Assembly (NCBI GenBank): GCA_008711295.1
Contig: VUYV01000041.1
Span: 4,011,378 to 4,075,377 of the forward strand
From: Anarhynchus alexandrinus
Taxonomy: Eukaryota > Chordata > Aves > Charadriiformes > Charadriidae
DNA length: 64,000 nucleotides
Direction: 5' to 3'
The notes below the pieces were generated by a model that searched no databases, had not been told where the DNA came from, and was given only the letters and a program-made list of their open reading frames with translations. Position numbers and translations under genes: made by a program. Below, piece after piece: positions 23,035-33,300 of the stretch. Position 1 is the stretch's first letter. The number at the start of each line of letters is the position of its first letter.

Positions 23035-24651
23035 GTGAGGGCGGCGCGGGGGTGCGGCGGGGGCCGCTTCCTTCCCACCCAACCACTCACCCCCTTCCCG
23101 GCTCCGGCCGGGGAGCCGCGCTGCCCCCTCCGCCCCGGGACCGGCGGGGATGCCGGCGGCGGCAGCGCCGCGCCCCGCGGGCGGCTGAGGGGGGGGGCCG
23201 GGGGTAAGGAGGGGAAGAGCGGCCCCTCCGAGGGAGCGAGAGGGACGCCGTGGATCGCCCCTGCCGGGGACCCCCTGTGCCGAGCCGGTCCCCCGCGGGT
23301 GGTGGTGGTGGGGGGCGGCAGGAGCGGGCTGTAAACAAAAGGGGCTCGGGCGTCGCGCAGGCAGCGTGGCCGCCCCCCCCCCCCCCCNCGGATCCGTAGA
23401 CAAAGCTTTGGGAGCAGCTCGGACTTGGGCTCCGCTCCAAGGGCTCAAACCGCTCCGTTTCCAGAAGGAAAAACGCTCCGAAGTTGCCTTTTTGGGTTTT
23501 TTTTTTGGTTTTGGTCCGGTAAAATTCAGCGGTGGACGATGAGTCTCTGTTTCTTTTTCTTCTGGAAACATCTCACAGCCACCCGGCGGCCCCGGTTAGG
23601 GTCAAATACCGAGGGTTTCTTCCCTGCCCTGTGGGTTTTGTAATCCCGAGCCCGTGTCCCACCCAGGGTGCTTTGATAGTGGCTACAAGTAGCTTCAGAA
23701 CGATGGGGTTTTGGGTGGGATAGAACTCCGAAGGTAAGTGAAGTCATCGGTATCTCGCCCTGGAAAACAGGCTGGGAAGAGCAGTGGTGAAATACAGCTT
23801 GAGTCAGTCGGTAAATGCTGCCCAGCTCCTTCCCTAGTTATTTTTGGGTGTTCTTAGAATGTGAGGAACTAAGCATGGGTGTGATCGCCAGAGGATGCTG
23901 GGAAGGTGGTTTTTTTTCCCTCTTGATTCGTGGAATTTCAAAGCCCTTGAGTTTTTTTGCTGTGTATGTAATCGCTTCTGTATTTTTATATTTGTTTCTA
24001 TGAATGCCAGGAAGTTGCATTTCACTCCTTTCAGATGGCAAACATTATTCTCTGTATATGGTAGCACGAAACATTAACTTTATACATGAGTACTTCCCGA
24101 GGGACACTGCACTTATGTAAATCATCAGCAAAAATAGAGGCTATAATGATTTTTCGGGTCACTTGATGCTATGATAATAAGCTTTTCAACATCTTGAGGT
24201 GTGAAATTTGCAAGAGAACAATGATCACTATATGTCTTTTTGAACAGAGAATTAAGGAGGATAATCTTTTTTTTTTTATTTTATAGAACATTATAAACAC
24301 CACTGGTTCCCAGAAAAGCCATGCAAGGGATCAGGTTACCGATGTATCCGGATCAACCATAAAATGGATCCTCTCATTGGACAGGCAGCACAGCGGATTG
24401 GATTGAGCAGTCAGGAACTGTTCCAGCTTCTTCCAAGCGAACTCACTCTATGGGTTGACCCGTATGAAGTGTCCTATCGTATTGGAGAGGATGGCTCAAT
24501 CTGTGTGCTGTATGAAGCTGCACCAGCAGGAGGTAGCCAAAATAACAGCAACATGCAAATGGTAGACAGCAGAATAAGCTGTAAGGAGGAACTTCTCTTG
24601 GGCAGAACTAGCCCTTCCAAAAGCTACAATATGATGACTGTATCGGGTTAA
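22887..24651 (+). CDS. BTG1: BTG1 anti-proliferation factor (two exons, joined)
   Basis: Joining 22887-23034 to 24287-24651 gives a 170-residue BTG/Tob (APRO) protein, the length I expect for bird BTG1. The split codon (G at 23034 plus AA at 24287-24288) encodes Glu50, and the splice sites are GTGAGG and TTATAG. The BTG domain spans about residues 9-127. Box A includes [16 protein letters not shown] (54-69). Box B includes [19 protein letters not shown] (102-120), with Trp105 matching the tryptophan that contacts the CAF1 (CNOT7/CNOT8) deadenylase in this family. LxxLL motifs lie at 44-48 (LQELL) and 94-98 (LFQLL). The C-terminal tail has a TSPSK phospho-site context at 157-161. Known role: an adaptor linking CCR4-NOT and transcriptional partners (such as PRMT1 and HOXB9) to restrain proliferation and maintain quiescence. 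No internal stop or frameshift, so it is apparently functional. Confidence 0.99.
23035..24286 (+). other. BTG1: BTG1 intron 1
   Basis: 1252 nt, phase 1, with GTGAGG donor and a T-rich acceptor ending TTATAG. The 5' third is part of the CpG island and contains a G-quadruplex motif (23189-23214), a GGT-repeat G-rich patch (about 23296-23325) and a C homopolymer with one ambiguous base (23372-23388). The rest is AT-rich. Open frames at 23425-23643 and similar are not supported as exons. Confidence 0.95.
23189..23214 (+). promoter_or_regulatory. G-quadruplex motif in intron 1
   Basis: Runs of 9, 5 and 4 guanines are separated by CC and TAAGGA. The 9-G run can supply two tracts, so the canonical four-tract motif is met on the coding strand about 155 nt past the splice donor. 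Confidence 0.6.
24287..24651 (+). CDS. BTG1: BTG1 coding exon 2
   Basis: 365 nt encoding the rest of codon 50 through Gly170 and the TAA stop (24649-24651). It contains box A, box B and the regulatory tail ending NMMTVSG. An ATG at 24364 (codon 76, Met in NHKMDP) is internal to the protein, not a start. Confidence 0.99.
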
Positions 24652-25124
24652 GATATAGTCTGTGGATGGATCACCTTAAAATGGATGGATAAATTTGGTT
24701 TTTACTTTGGGTGGGCACCTCTGGGGATGGATTATGGAATTTAAACCATGTCACAGCTGTGAAGATCTGGCACACGTTAGAGTGGTATACTTTAAAGTGA
24801 CAGTGCCATAGTTTGGACAGTACCTTTCAGTGATTTAATAGCCTGTGAGTCAAAACGATTGCAACTTGCTAGGGAGTGAAGAAGATCTAGGAAGGGTCAG
24901 TTTCTCCAAGACATCTTACTTAATTTCTACACCAATTTTCAACCCCAATCTGTATTTATAAAGTGATTCTCTGCAGTAGGACTTGCAGAGTAAATTTGCA
25001 CTATTACATTTATTAATTGTTAGCATTTTTGGCAGCTCAGTAACAAGACTTACTGTTATGAACACCATAGTACTGGAAATTTTATTTTTCAGACTTTTAC
25101 CTAGCACTTACAAATATGTATAAA

Positions 25125-25132
25125 TGTACATA
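25125..25132 (+). promoter_or_regulatory. Pumilio response element in BTG1 3' UTR
   Basis: TGTACATA matches UGUANAUA exactly. Near-matches (TGTATATT near 25478, and a TGTACATT) lie further 3'. PUM proteins recruit CCR4-NOT, the complex BTG1 itself binds, so feedback is conceivable but not shown. Confidence 0.5.
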
Positions 25133-25544
25133 AGATAAACTAGTAAGTATGACCCGGGGAAATGGTCAGATCTTTACATTGGCCTCAAAAGTAGCAAGTG
25201 ATCAGAATCTGCCATGGCAACAGGCTTTAAAAAGAGCATATAAAGACACTGTCTGAACTGTGGTGTTAGCACCAGCCAGCTATCTGTACATTTGCTAGCT
25301 TGTAGTTTTCTAAGACTGAGTAAACTTCTTATTTTTAGAAAGTGGAGGTCTGGTTTGTAATTTCCTTGTTCTTAATTGGGTAAAAGTCTTTTCCACAAAC
25401 CACCATCTATTTTGTGAACTTTGTTAGTCATCTTTTATTTGGTAAATTATGAACTGGTGTAAATTTGTACAGTTCATGTATATTGATTGTGGCAAAGTTG
25501 TACAGATTTCTATATTTTGGATGAGAAATTTTTCTTCTCTCTAT

Positions 25545-25550
25545 AATAAA
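25545..25550 (+). terminator. BTG1: BTG1 poly(A) signal
   Basis: AATAAA follows a TTTCTTCTCTCTAT stretch and is followed within 25 nt by a U/GU-rich downstream element (TTGTTTCCTATCTTGG). I recall a very similar block at the end of mammalian BTG1 mRNA. Confidence 0.85.
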
Positions 25551-28500
25551 TTGTTTCCTATCTTGGCATTTTAATTAATCTCTTGTCGTGATTACATAGG
25601 ATCAGTTAAACTATTTTTGTCTCACAGTAGACATGAAATAGGTACTATAAAGGCTTAAGAACATCAATGGCACCCTGGTGCTAGGGAACATTTGGTGCAG
25701 ACATGGATTAATGAAGACCTCGTATATAAATGCTTGGGAAGTTTAGGGAAACACAATGATGTACATGTCACTTTAAACCTTTTAAAATCAGTCAATGTGG
25801 AAATAACTCCAGGGCCAATAATTCCAGGATATGAGGAAAAGGTACAGAAATAACATCCACCAAAGATGACTTGAATAAATCCAGAGGATTAAAGCTTACT
25901 TGGCTTCCTGATGAAGGATATAGCAAACCTAAATGTCCATTTTGACCTACTTGCTCACAAGTTCTCAATTCTTCCCTGATGGATTCCCTGCTCAATAAGA
26001 GTTTCTGGGACGAGTGTCCCTTAGCCTTAAGAGCAGGTTAACCACTCTACAGAAAGGTTGCTCGCCTTTTGCTTTCTTCAGATGCAAGACTTTCACTTTA
26101 GAAATCATTAAGATGGGATTCAACAAAAGGTATGTAGATCTTTTTTCCCAAACTTAAAAGGTTGGTTGAGGCAAAGTGAGAAGCCCATACTTATGTGTGT
26201 ATTCAAAGTTAATGAATGATGTGGAGATGTGATTCACTTAAGCACCACACTAATGTCATTTGTATACAGCACAGTGGTTAGTTACACTTGAGAGAAATTC
26301 CTTACCACTTTATTTGCACTTGTTAAAGTGCTGGAGTAAAACTCAAGAACTTTTTGTTCCTTATCTCCCGTGTACTTTGTTCTGTGAGTGTTTAATAAAA
26401 GGCCTACCCAACTTGGTCACTTCAGTTATGAGAACTGCTGCTGTTGCTCTGAAGGAAAAGAAAACAATCATGACTTGCCAACTAAACTTGCTAGCTATGG
26501 GTAGAACAGAGCTTCAGACGTGCTGTGCGTCGTGGCAGCTTCTGCTCAACTGTGAGCCTTTACGATGTGGTGATAATAATGTGTTGTATCTCCAGTTCAA
26601 ACCTTTGTCTTCTGATCTGTAATATAACTGATTATATATAAGCAAAACATAAGACTGAACTGTCTAGCTTTTTTTACCAATTTCTTTCCCACTGTTTTTT
26701 TTCTTTTGAAGGTTCAGCTTTACAAATACTATTTTTACCCTGATCTGCATATGTATGTCAACATTCAGCACTTTGAAGCATTGCTAGGGCTTCTCCAGTA
26801 CTGTGACTTTCTGGCATAGACCGGTGGAAGCACAAGTGCTCCTGAAGCAGTGAACTTTGAAGAGCTTGCTCAGTATCTAGATCTGGCAGTAATGGAACTA
26901 TTACCAAAGCTTCAGAATGAGCTTGCTTTAAAGTACAGGTGTTACTCATGCGTAGAGTCACAGCTTAGGTTCACATCTTGATACCTTGAAAGTTCTACTA
27001 CTTTTAAGATGACGCTTTCAAGTTAAGTCTGTAAGCAAGAGATTTATTCAAGCAGTCGGAGTACTCAAAGACATTTCTGTTGCGTTACATGTCCGCAGAC
27101 AGCATAAGTGTATCCAAATAGAAAGAAAAACATTGAGCTTGGCTTCCTGTAAAGCTGTATTAAACTTTCATGAAGCTTGCTGCTGACGGAGCTGCGCTTG
27201 GTGTATCGTGGTGCTGCCTGTAGTCTTTCCTGCTGCAGAGTAAGGACAGCATCGGAGAGGGTGGCTGTCTGGTTGGTCTTTGACATGAGCTATGCACATT
27301 ATGAAAGCATCAGCTGTCGGTCGGTACTTTCTTTTTGATAAGTTAAGCATAGCTTTGCGAGGCAGCAGCTAGTCCATCTGCGTGGCTGGCATGTGACGCT
27401 GAATCAAGAATGAGCCCGCTCCCTTGGATGGTTAACATTTTAGGCCTTTTACGGTAGGGTGCTTTCATTCATGGCATAATTTTTAACTGCAGCTGTAACT
27501 CGTAATTGGTACAACCTGCGTCCTCGGAGTTGTTGGGATTTCTTCCAGCTGGAATTTAAACATACCCCAATGTGCACACAATGTGCCCTTGTCTGGTTTT
27601 GAAAGTACTTAGCATAGTGTGGCAGCAGGGCACAGGAAGGGCTCCTGCGAGAAATGGAGTATGTCTGTAAGAGGGGGCTGTTGCCAGTCCTGTGTTTCGG
27701 TGCAGGTAGAACAAACAGTGCGCTGAGCTAAATGCTTGTCGCTTCTGAATTTCATTTAAGGTGCCATTACGAAACCAGCAGGGCTTTTATTTTAACGCAA
27801 ATAATAGAGATGAGAGAGCACATTCAAGACCTGCTTGCCCAGTGTACCCTTGTGAAGCGCTGAATAATCCTGTGGTTCTGTTGGTGTTCTGAGGGCAGGC
27901 TCAGCTCTACGCAGCTTTAATGTTACAGCTCTCCTTAGACTAACCAGTCTAAGAAGACTTGTTGGCCATTCACTGAATGTCTTTAGAAGGTGTACAATTG
28001 CCTTCTAGTTTGTGCCAGGTGAGCAAATGTTTCTTTTTCTCACAGCACGTTCCTCCTCTGGGCTATGTGTGGTACCAGATCCTATGCATTCGAGTTTACT
28101 TTTGCATTTTGTGTTCAGTAATGATGCTCCTCCTATAGAGTTATATGTATCCTGTAATTTCTGTTCTCTTTGCAGTTGTGTGGGTTTTTTCCTGCTTATT
28201 CTGGAGATGTACATCTGCCTGTCTTAAGCAGTCATTTGGACCATGATCTTTTTCTTCCTGTACATCTAGGGTCAGTCTTCGGTCTGAGTAGAGGTGTAAG
28301 GGCTTTCATTCAGTTACTAATAATGCTGATTTTAGTTTTCTGCTGACTTCAAGGATTTTCTGGTAGATCTGTATGACAGGCCTCATTGCGCCATGGGATT
28401 TTCATATTATTGGTATGTTCTATCAGTCTACATAAGAATTTGAAAATAACCTATGTGAGACACTCTTGTGATGTGAAAATACCATCACCGGCTTCTACTT

Positions 28501-29928
28501 TTGTTGTATCTGATATTGAATCAGTTCGTAGGATAAAAAAAGTCTCTCCTATTCATCACTAAAAAGAGTCTTCTTGGATCAGAAGATCAAGTTATGCTGT
28601 CTCGTGTCATAGCCAGTGATGACAATTCTGAAGGCTGAATGTTGTTAAGCCTGTATGCTCTCGACTGCCTTCCATTTCAATGGGTAAAAGGGTAGCTTGA
28701 GAGATGCTTCAGAAGCAGGGGGAACTGTACTGCAGCAGGAGGACCTTACAAAACAGTTTACTGATGTGCAAACCATAAAGAATCCAGTTAATGCTCCTGG
28801 AGTGGTTGGTTCGTGCTGAAGCTTGTAAACATTTCTGTCACCAAATTAAGCAGATGTCACTGAACATGAACACTAAATCCGCATAAGGTGTCCTTCTAAT
28901 TAACCTTGCTTACTTACGCTGGGAGAATATGATCTCTTGTTGTTGTGCAGGTTAGCAATGAATAAAATGAAGAACATTGCTGCTTTTCTTTTTTTGTGTG
29001 TCTATGCAAAGCTTATTTCTGAATTTCCATAAATCAAGTAGCACTCTACGTTTTCCAAAGTTTCCTCTACTTGATGCCATAATTTTTAGGGAAAATAGTT
29101 TATATTGGCAAAAGCTGCCACTTGACTGAAGAACGTTAAAGCTGTTTTTAGTTTAGAGTGAAACATGTATAGACTGGAGATAAATAGCTCTCCTAAAAAG
29201 GAATGTATATTTACACATTCTTGGTGTAATAGCAGAGGTTATTTTTACATGTTTCAGATTTACATTCCAATGTGGCATAAAGTGAACATTGTGAAGCAGG
29301 ATGTTAATTCAGTGGCTTTCAAGGGTTGGTAGAGCAAGCTGGGCTTAGACAGTAAATGCTGTATTAATCGTTAGCAGTGACAATTTCATCAACATAGGAA
29401 TTGCAGGCTATAATTAACATCAGTTGCTTTGACACTGTGCTCTTAATGTATGGTTTCAACCTTTCTTTCAGTAGCAGTTGGAGAATGCACTGTGACAAAT
29501 TATTGCTGATACAAAGTAGGTCAACAGTAAAATGGCTGACTTACCATAAGTGAACAGATCTAAATTATTGTAACTTAATGTCCAGTGGAATTTTCTTAGT
29601 GGCTACGTCTTCTCTGCCCTGGTGTTTCTCAAGCGTGAACCTTGTATACAGCTTTTCCTAACTCCTTATTTCCTAACCATTTGATATTTTTGTCTAAACA
29701 AGAAGAACGTTTTCCTCCCAGCTGCTGGGAAGAAATCCACCCGAGCAGTAATGCTGCGTGCGTGACAGCCGAGATTTGCCCTTGTAGTATCGCAATCCCG
29801 CGACTGCAAAGCTGGCGAGGAGAAATGACTCGCGACTAAGGAAAACAAGTAAAATGCTGCATCTTCGAGTTCTGAGGTTTTCGCCACTGAAAGTGACCCA
29901 TGACAACACACAAGGAAGGGAAATAGGA

Positions 29929-30002
29929 CTGTGATGGTACCGGGTGAGAAAGATCCCAGATTTTTCTGTGATGATACTGGTTGAGAAAATTCCCAAATCC
30001 CT
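29929..30002. repeat. imperfect 37-bp tandem duplication (two copies)
   Basis: The unit beginning CTGTGATG at 29929 recurs at 29966 in the same orientation without a gap. I count 28 of 37 positions identical, so the duplication is old or was a short array that eroded. Confidence 0.75.
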
Positions 30003-30736
30003 GAGGGAATGTCAAGTATGTTTTTGCAGAAGCAAGTGGTTTTACCCTGTGATTCCTGTGATCAGCCGCTCAGCCTCTCATCACGGCTTGCAACAACCTT
30101 TTAAAGTTGTCTTGAGAGGCGTAGCTTTATTTGATGCTTTTACCTCTTGGATGTCAGGAAATGGCCTCTAGCTTTGCCGTTTCTCTGGGGCATTGTAAAA
30201 TCCAGCGTGATTGTTTTATGTGCTGATTATATAACTGAATAAAATGATAAACAAATGCATCTGTTAGCATTGTGCGAAGGCATGGGAGGAGAACTTCAGC
30301 GTTCTTGGAGCAGCCTTGGATATGTGCAAGGAGCGGCGGTGTCTGAAATGCCCAACGACAGGGGCAGGGCTGGGGATGCTGCCCAGTTTTCATGGTTGGG
30401 TTCCAGAAAGCAACGCTTGCCTAAAAGGCTATAACATGGAGCTAAGGCTTGGGTACAGCTTCTAACTCCAAGATGGGCTTAAAGACAGATTTCTAGTACT
30501 GATAGTATCATCTGCTGTCATTGGCTGCAATTAAGAAATTCCAACAGTGTGCCCTTGCTGTCCTGGGTTCTATCAAATTCAATTATTATTGCTTTTTGTA
30601 ACCTAAGAACATGTGATAATTGGTGTCTTTGGAGTTCTGCTGGCCACAGGTTAATTAGCGAGTTTCTTGTACTTTAAGAAGAATATTGAAAGACAACATT
30701 CCTTCTATGCATTGAAGTTTAAACCAAGTTTTATAT

Positions 30737-30750
30737 GTGTACATGTACAC
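30737..30750. repeat. 14-bp perfect palindrome
   Basis: GTGTACATGTACAC reads the same on both strands and lies close to an AT/AC alternating tract at about 30771-30793. Confidence 0.9.
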
Positions 30751-32959
30751 AGGGGCACATATGTAAATGTCATATATATATACACACACATATTTAATTA
30801 TTAGAGCCTTTTTCAGTGGGTCATCCTGAAGTCCCTGCTTGCTGTGATTTAATTCACAGGTCACTGCAGGTGTTCTGAGGATTGTAAATTCACAGACACA
30901 GAGGAAAGTTATCCTCCTTATTCACTTTTTGTACAATAAAAATGGTATACATTGGTATTAACAGGAACACAGGAATATACTCCTATTTTTCTCTTTCCAT
31001 TTTCTGAATGTGAATTTGCAGCTCGACTCGATTTGCTAGTCAGTTGAGCAGATTTTCAAGATTTCCTGTAGAAATTTAAAGCAAATTGTAGTTGATTACA
31101 GGAATGTTTGCAACATTTTAATCAGTTTAATACCAGGCTGAAATTAAATAAAGCTAAGATACTTTTAGACTCCTAATTGTATATTCATGCTAATACTTTG
31201 TAACACAGGAGAGAGATTTCTCTGGTTTCTGGTAAGCAGTTGCCTGAACAATCAACAAAAGGTCCATTTTGGTTGAAGCTGGCACCCTTCCCTACATGGG
31301 TGCACCAGAACAGTTGCTTCTGTCTGGTAACCTTCAGGTTCTATAGTGTGTAAATTAGAAATTTGTTTACAAGTGTGAAAGGTTCTGTATCATAACTGCA
31401 AAATAACATCAAGCTGCCCCTGTGGTACACCTCATGCCATAAAGTTATATTAGTGATATTAACCAACCTTTGCAATTCCACCTCTAAATCTAGCTTGTAT
31501 TTTAATAACTTCTTTTTTTAACCCCTAACTGCTTGCTTCCTTTGTCATTTGCAGCCTATTGTCCAACTCCCCAGCTTGCAGTCAGTGTAAGGTCGTTCTC
31601 TTTGTAGACTTCAGGTCGGCAGGGGAAAAATTAAGGCAGTGGAAATGGCAGTATCAGTCTGAATCATGATGACATTAAAGCAAATGATAAATTTAGTTCC
31701 ATGTTTGTAAAGGATGCGTTTCTGTGTGAGGAAGGTACCAGGCTAAATTTTGATGGTATTTATCATTCTTTGTTGTCTGGATATATTTAACAGGGGTGAG
31801 GCTGTTGTAATGTAACTGAGAAGAACCATGTTGCAAATATGTAAGTACTTTTCAGGAGGACAGCTGAACAAATATATCTGCTTGATTGTTTGTCCAAATG
31901 TTCCTGTGACTATCTTCAAAGCTTGGTGCTTGCAGAATTGACAAGTCCTGCATCATGAACAGCAGAACACTGACTCTGAATACCGAAAGTGATAGTTTCC
32001 ACAATTATTCAGTCGAAAAATATGTGCACGTCATTCAAATTTGAAATCACTATTCGTAGAGTTACTGAAGTTGAAGTTAATTCCAAGCCAAGCCGACATG
32101 TGTACAAAATGTCTCCTGAATTATCAAACTGATGTAACCCCATGACTAATTCTGCTGTACAAATATGTTGATTTCTTTTTCTTGTCCCTTCTTGATGCAC
32201 CCTCCCATCTACAGCAGCATCCCTTTGTGAGCAGTTTACAGTCAATAAAAGGAAGATTTGAGTTCTAATGTGATCTGCACTTTTAAAATCTAAGACCCTA
32301 GCCTTTGCACACTCCTATTTTTGCCATTATGAGTACCATGAAGTCTTTTGACTTATTAATGTGAATACGTCATATGCCCTTCAGTATTTTATGAGATCGA
32401 GTATGTGTCAAAAGCTTTCTCAGTGAGGCAAAAATGTGTTTTTTATTATTTCCATAGGCACTGGAAGGCACATTAAAATCTTTATTATTGACTGAAAAGA
32501 AACTTTCCTCTTTATTACTGTAGAATAGAGATAGTGAATAGGCTGAAAAGAGAATGCTGCACACCTACTGCATCATGATCTCATTCTCAACATGATTGCC
32601 TCGGTGCTTGCCAGTTCCAATGTTCATGAGTCACACTCCAGTATGTGATTTGCTTAAAAGCAATAAATGTCAGCACTTTTATTTACAATCTGCCTTTGAA
32701 GATTTGGAAGCCATCGCTTCAACACATTTTTTCTACGGCTGGGAAGGCCAGGAACTAGCTTTACCTTTTTCTTTTAAATGAAGGATGAAAGCTTTGACTG
32801 ATGTATTGCTAGGTCTGACCTAGCCACAGCGGGTTAAGATGTGTAACTACCCAAACCCACTCCTTCCTCCACTTTCCCAGAAGTTACCATCCTGATAGGT
32901 GGGGCGGCAGAAATGGCTCTTCTGGTTCCTGCTCAAAATTAGCTGTTTAGGTTGGTAGA

Positions 32960-33200
32960 TTGGTGTCACATCAGACCGAGATGCCCGAGACACGGTGGGA
33001 GCCCGGTGCTGCTGTCGCGTCTGGTGGGGAGCTGGCAGGCTCTGGCAGACACCTGGGGGTGTTGGAGACGTGGGGACCTCAGCGCCTGCGTGCGGGAGCC
33101 CTGCAGATCGCTGTTGTTACCTGGCTGTGAGAGACGGGGTGTGCGAAGGGAACGCACCCCCCGCTGCCGTTTCAGGAAGGGGTCACGTATGATCTGTAGG
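32960..33200. promoter_or_regulatory. orphan CpG-rich patch downstream of BTG1
   Basis: This block of about 240 bp has roughly 16 CpGs in otherwise CpG-poor sequence, with no gene assigned. It lies about 7.5 kb past the BTG1 poly(A) signal. It may be an alternative promoter of a non-coding transcript, an enhancer or simply a GC-biased patch. Confidence 0.45.
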
Positions 33201-33251
33201 GGAGGGAAGGGAGTGGAGAGAGCAAAAAGGCCAGACAAATAATCCATATGA

Positions 33252-33300
33252 TGAGTCAGTGGGAAAGAACTGAATGTAATTCCAGCCTAATAATGACTCA
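33252..33300. promoter_or_regulatory. paired AP-1 consensus sites
   Basis: TGAGTCA (33252-33258) and TGACTCA (33294-33300) are both exact AP-1 sites with starts 42 bp apart, about four helical turns, next to the CpG-rich patch. Binding is inference. Confidence 0.45.

Larger units (their letters stand above)
21925..23450. promoter_or_regulatory. BTG1: BTG1 CpG island / promoter region
   Basis: GC content and CpG frequency jump sharply near 21925 and fall back to background near 23450, spanning the promoter, exon 1 and the 5' part of the intron. Long C runs (22287-22306, 23372-23387) and an unsequenced gap (22307-22402) are typical of hard-to-read GC-rich avian promoters. Many long open frames on both strands here reflect the lack of AT-rich stop codons, not coding. 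A (CG)n stretch follows the gap at 22415-22428. Confidence 0.93.
24652..25570 (+). other. BTG1: BTG1 3' untranslated region
   Basis: About 0.9 kb of AT-rich sequence between the stop codon and the AATAAA at 25545-25550. It contains AUUUA-type and U-rich stretches in keeping with an unstable immediate-response mRNA, and a Pumilio-type element at 25125-25132. The end is placed 15-25 nt past the poly(A) signal. A further AATAAA at 26394-26399 could give a longer isoform. Confidence 0.85.

Noticed and set aside
22523..23571. Minus-strand frames of about 185 codons antisense to BTG1 exon 1
   Set aside because: They mirror the CpG island and exon 1 on the opposite strand and have no independent support.
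26260..26622. 120-codon frame just downstream of BTG1
   Set aside because: It begins without a good start context, has no motif, and lies in the region where a longer BTG1 3' UTR could extend.
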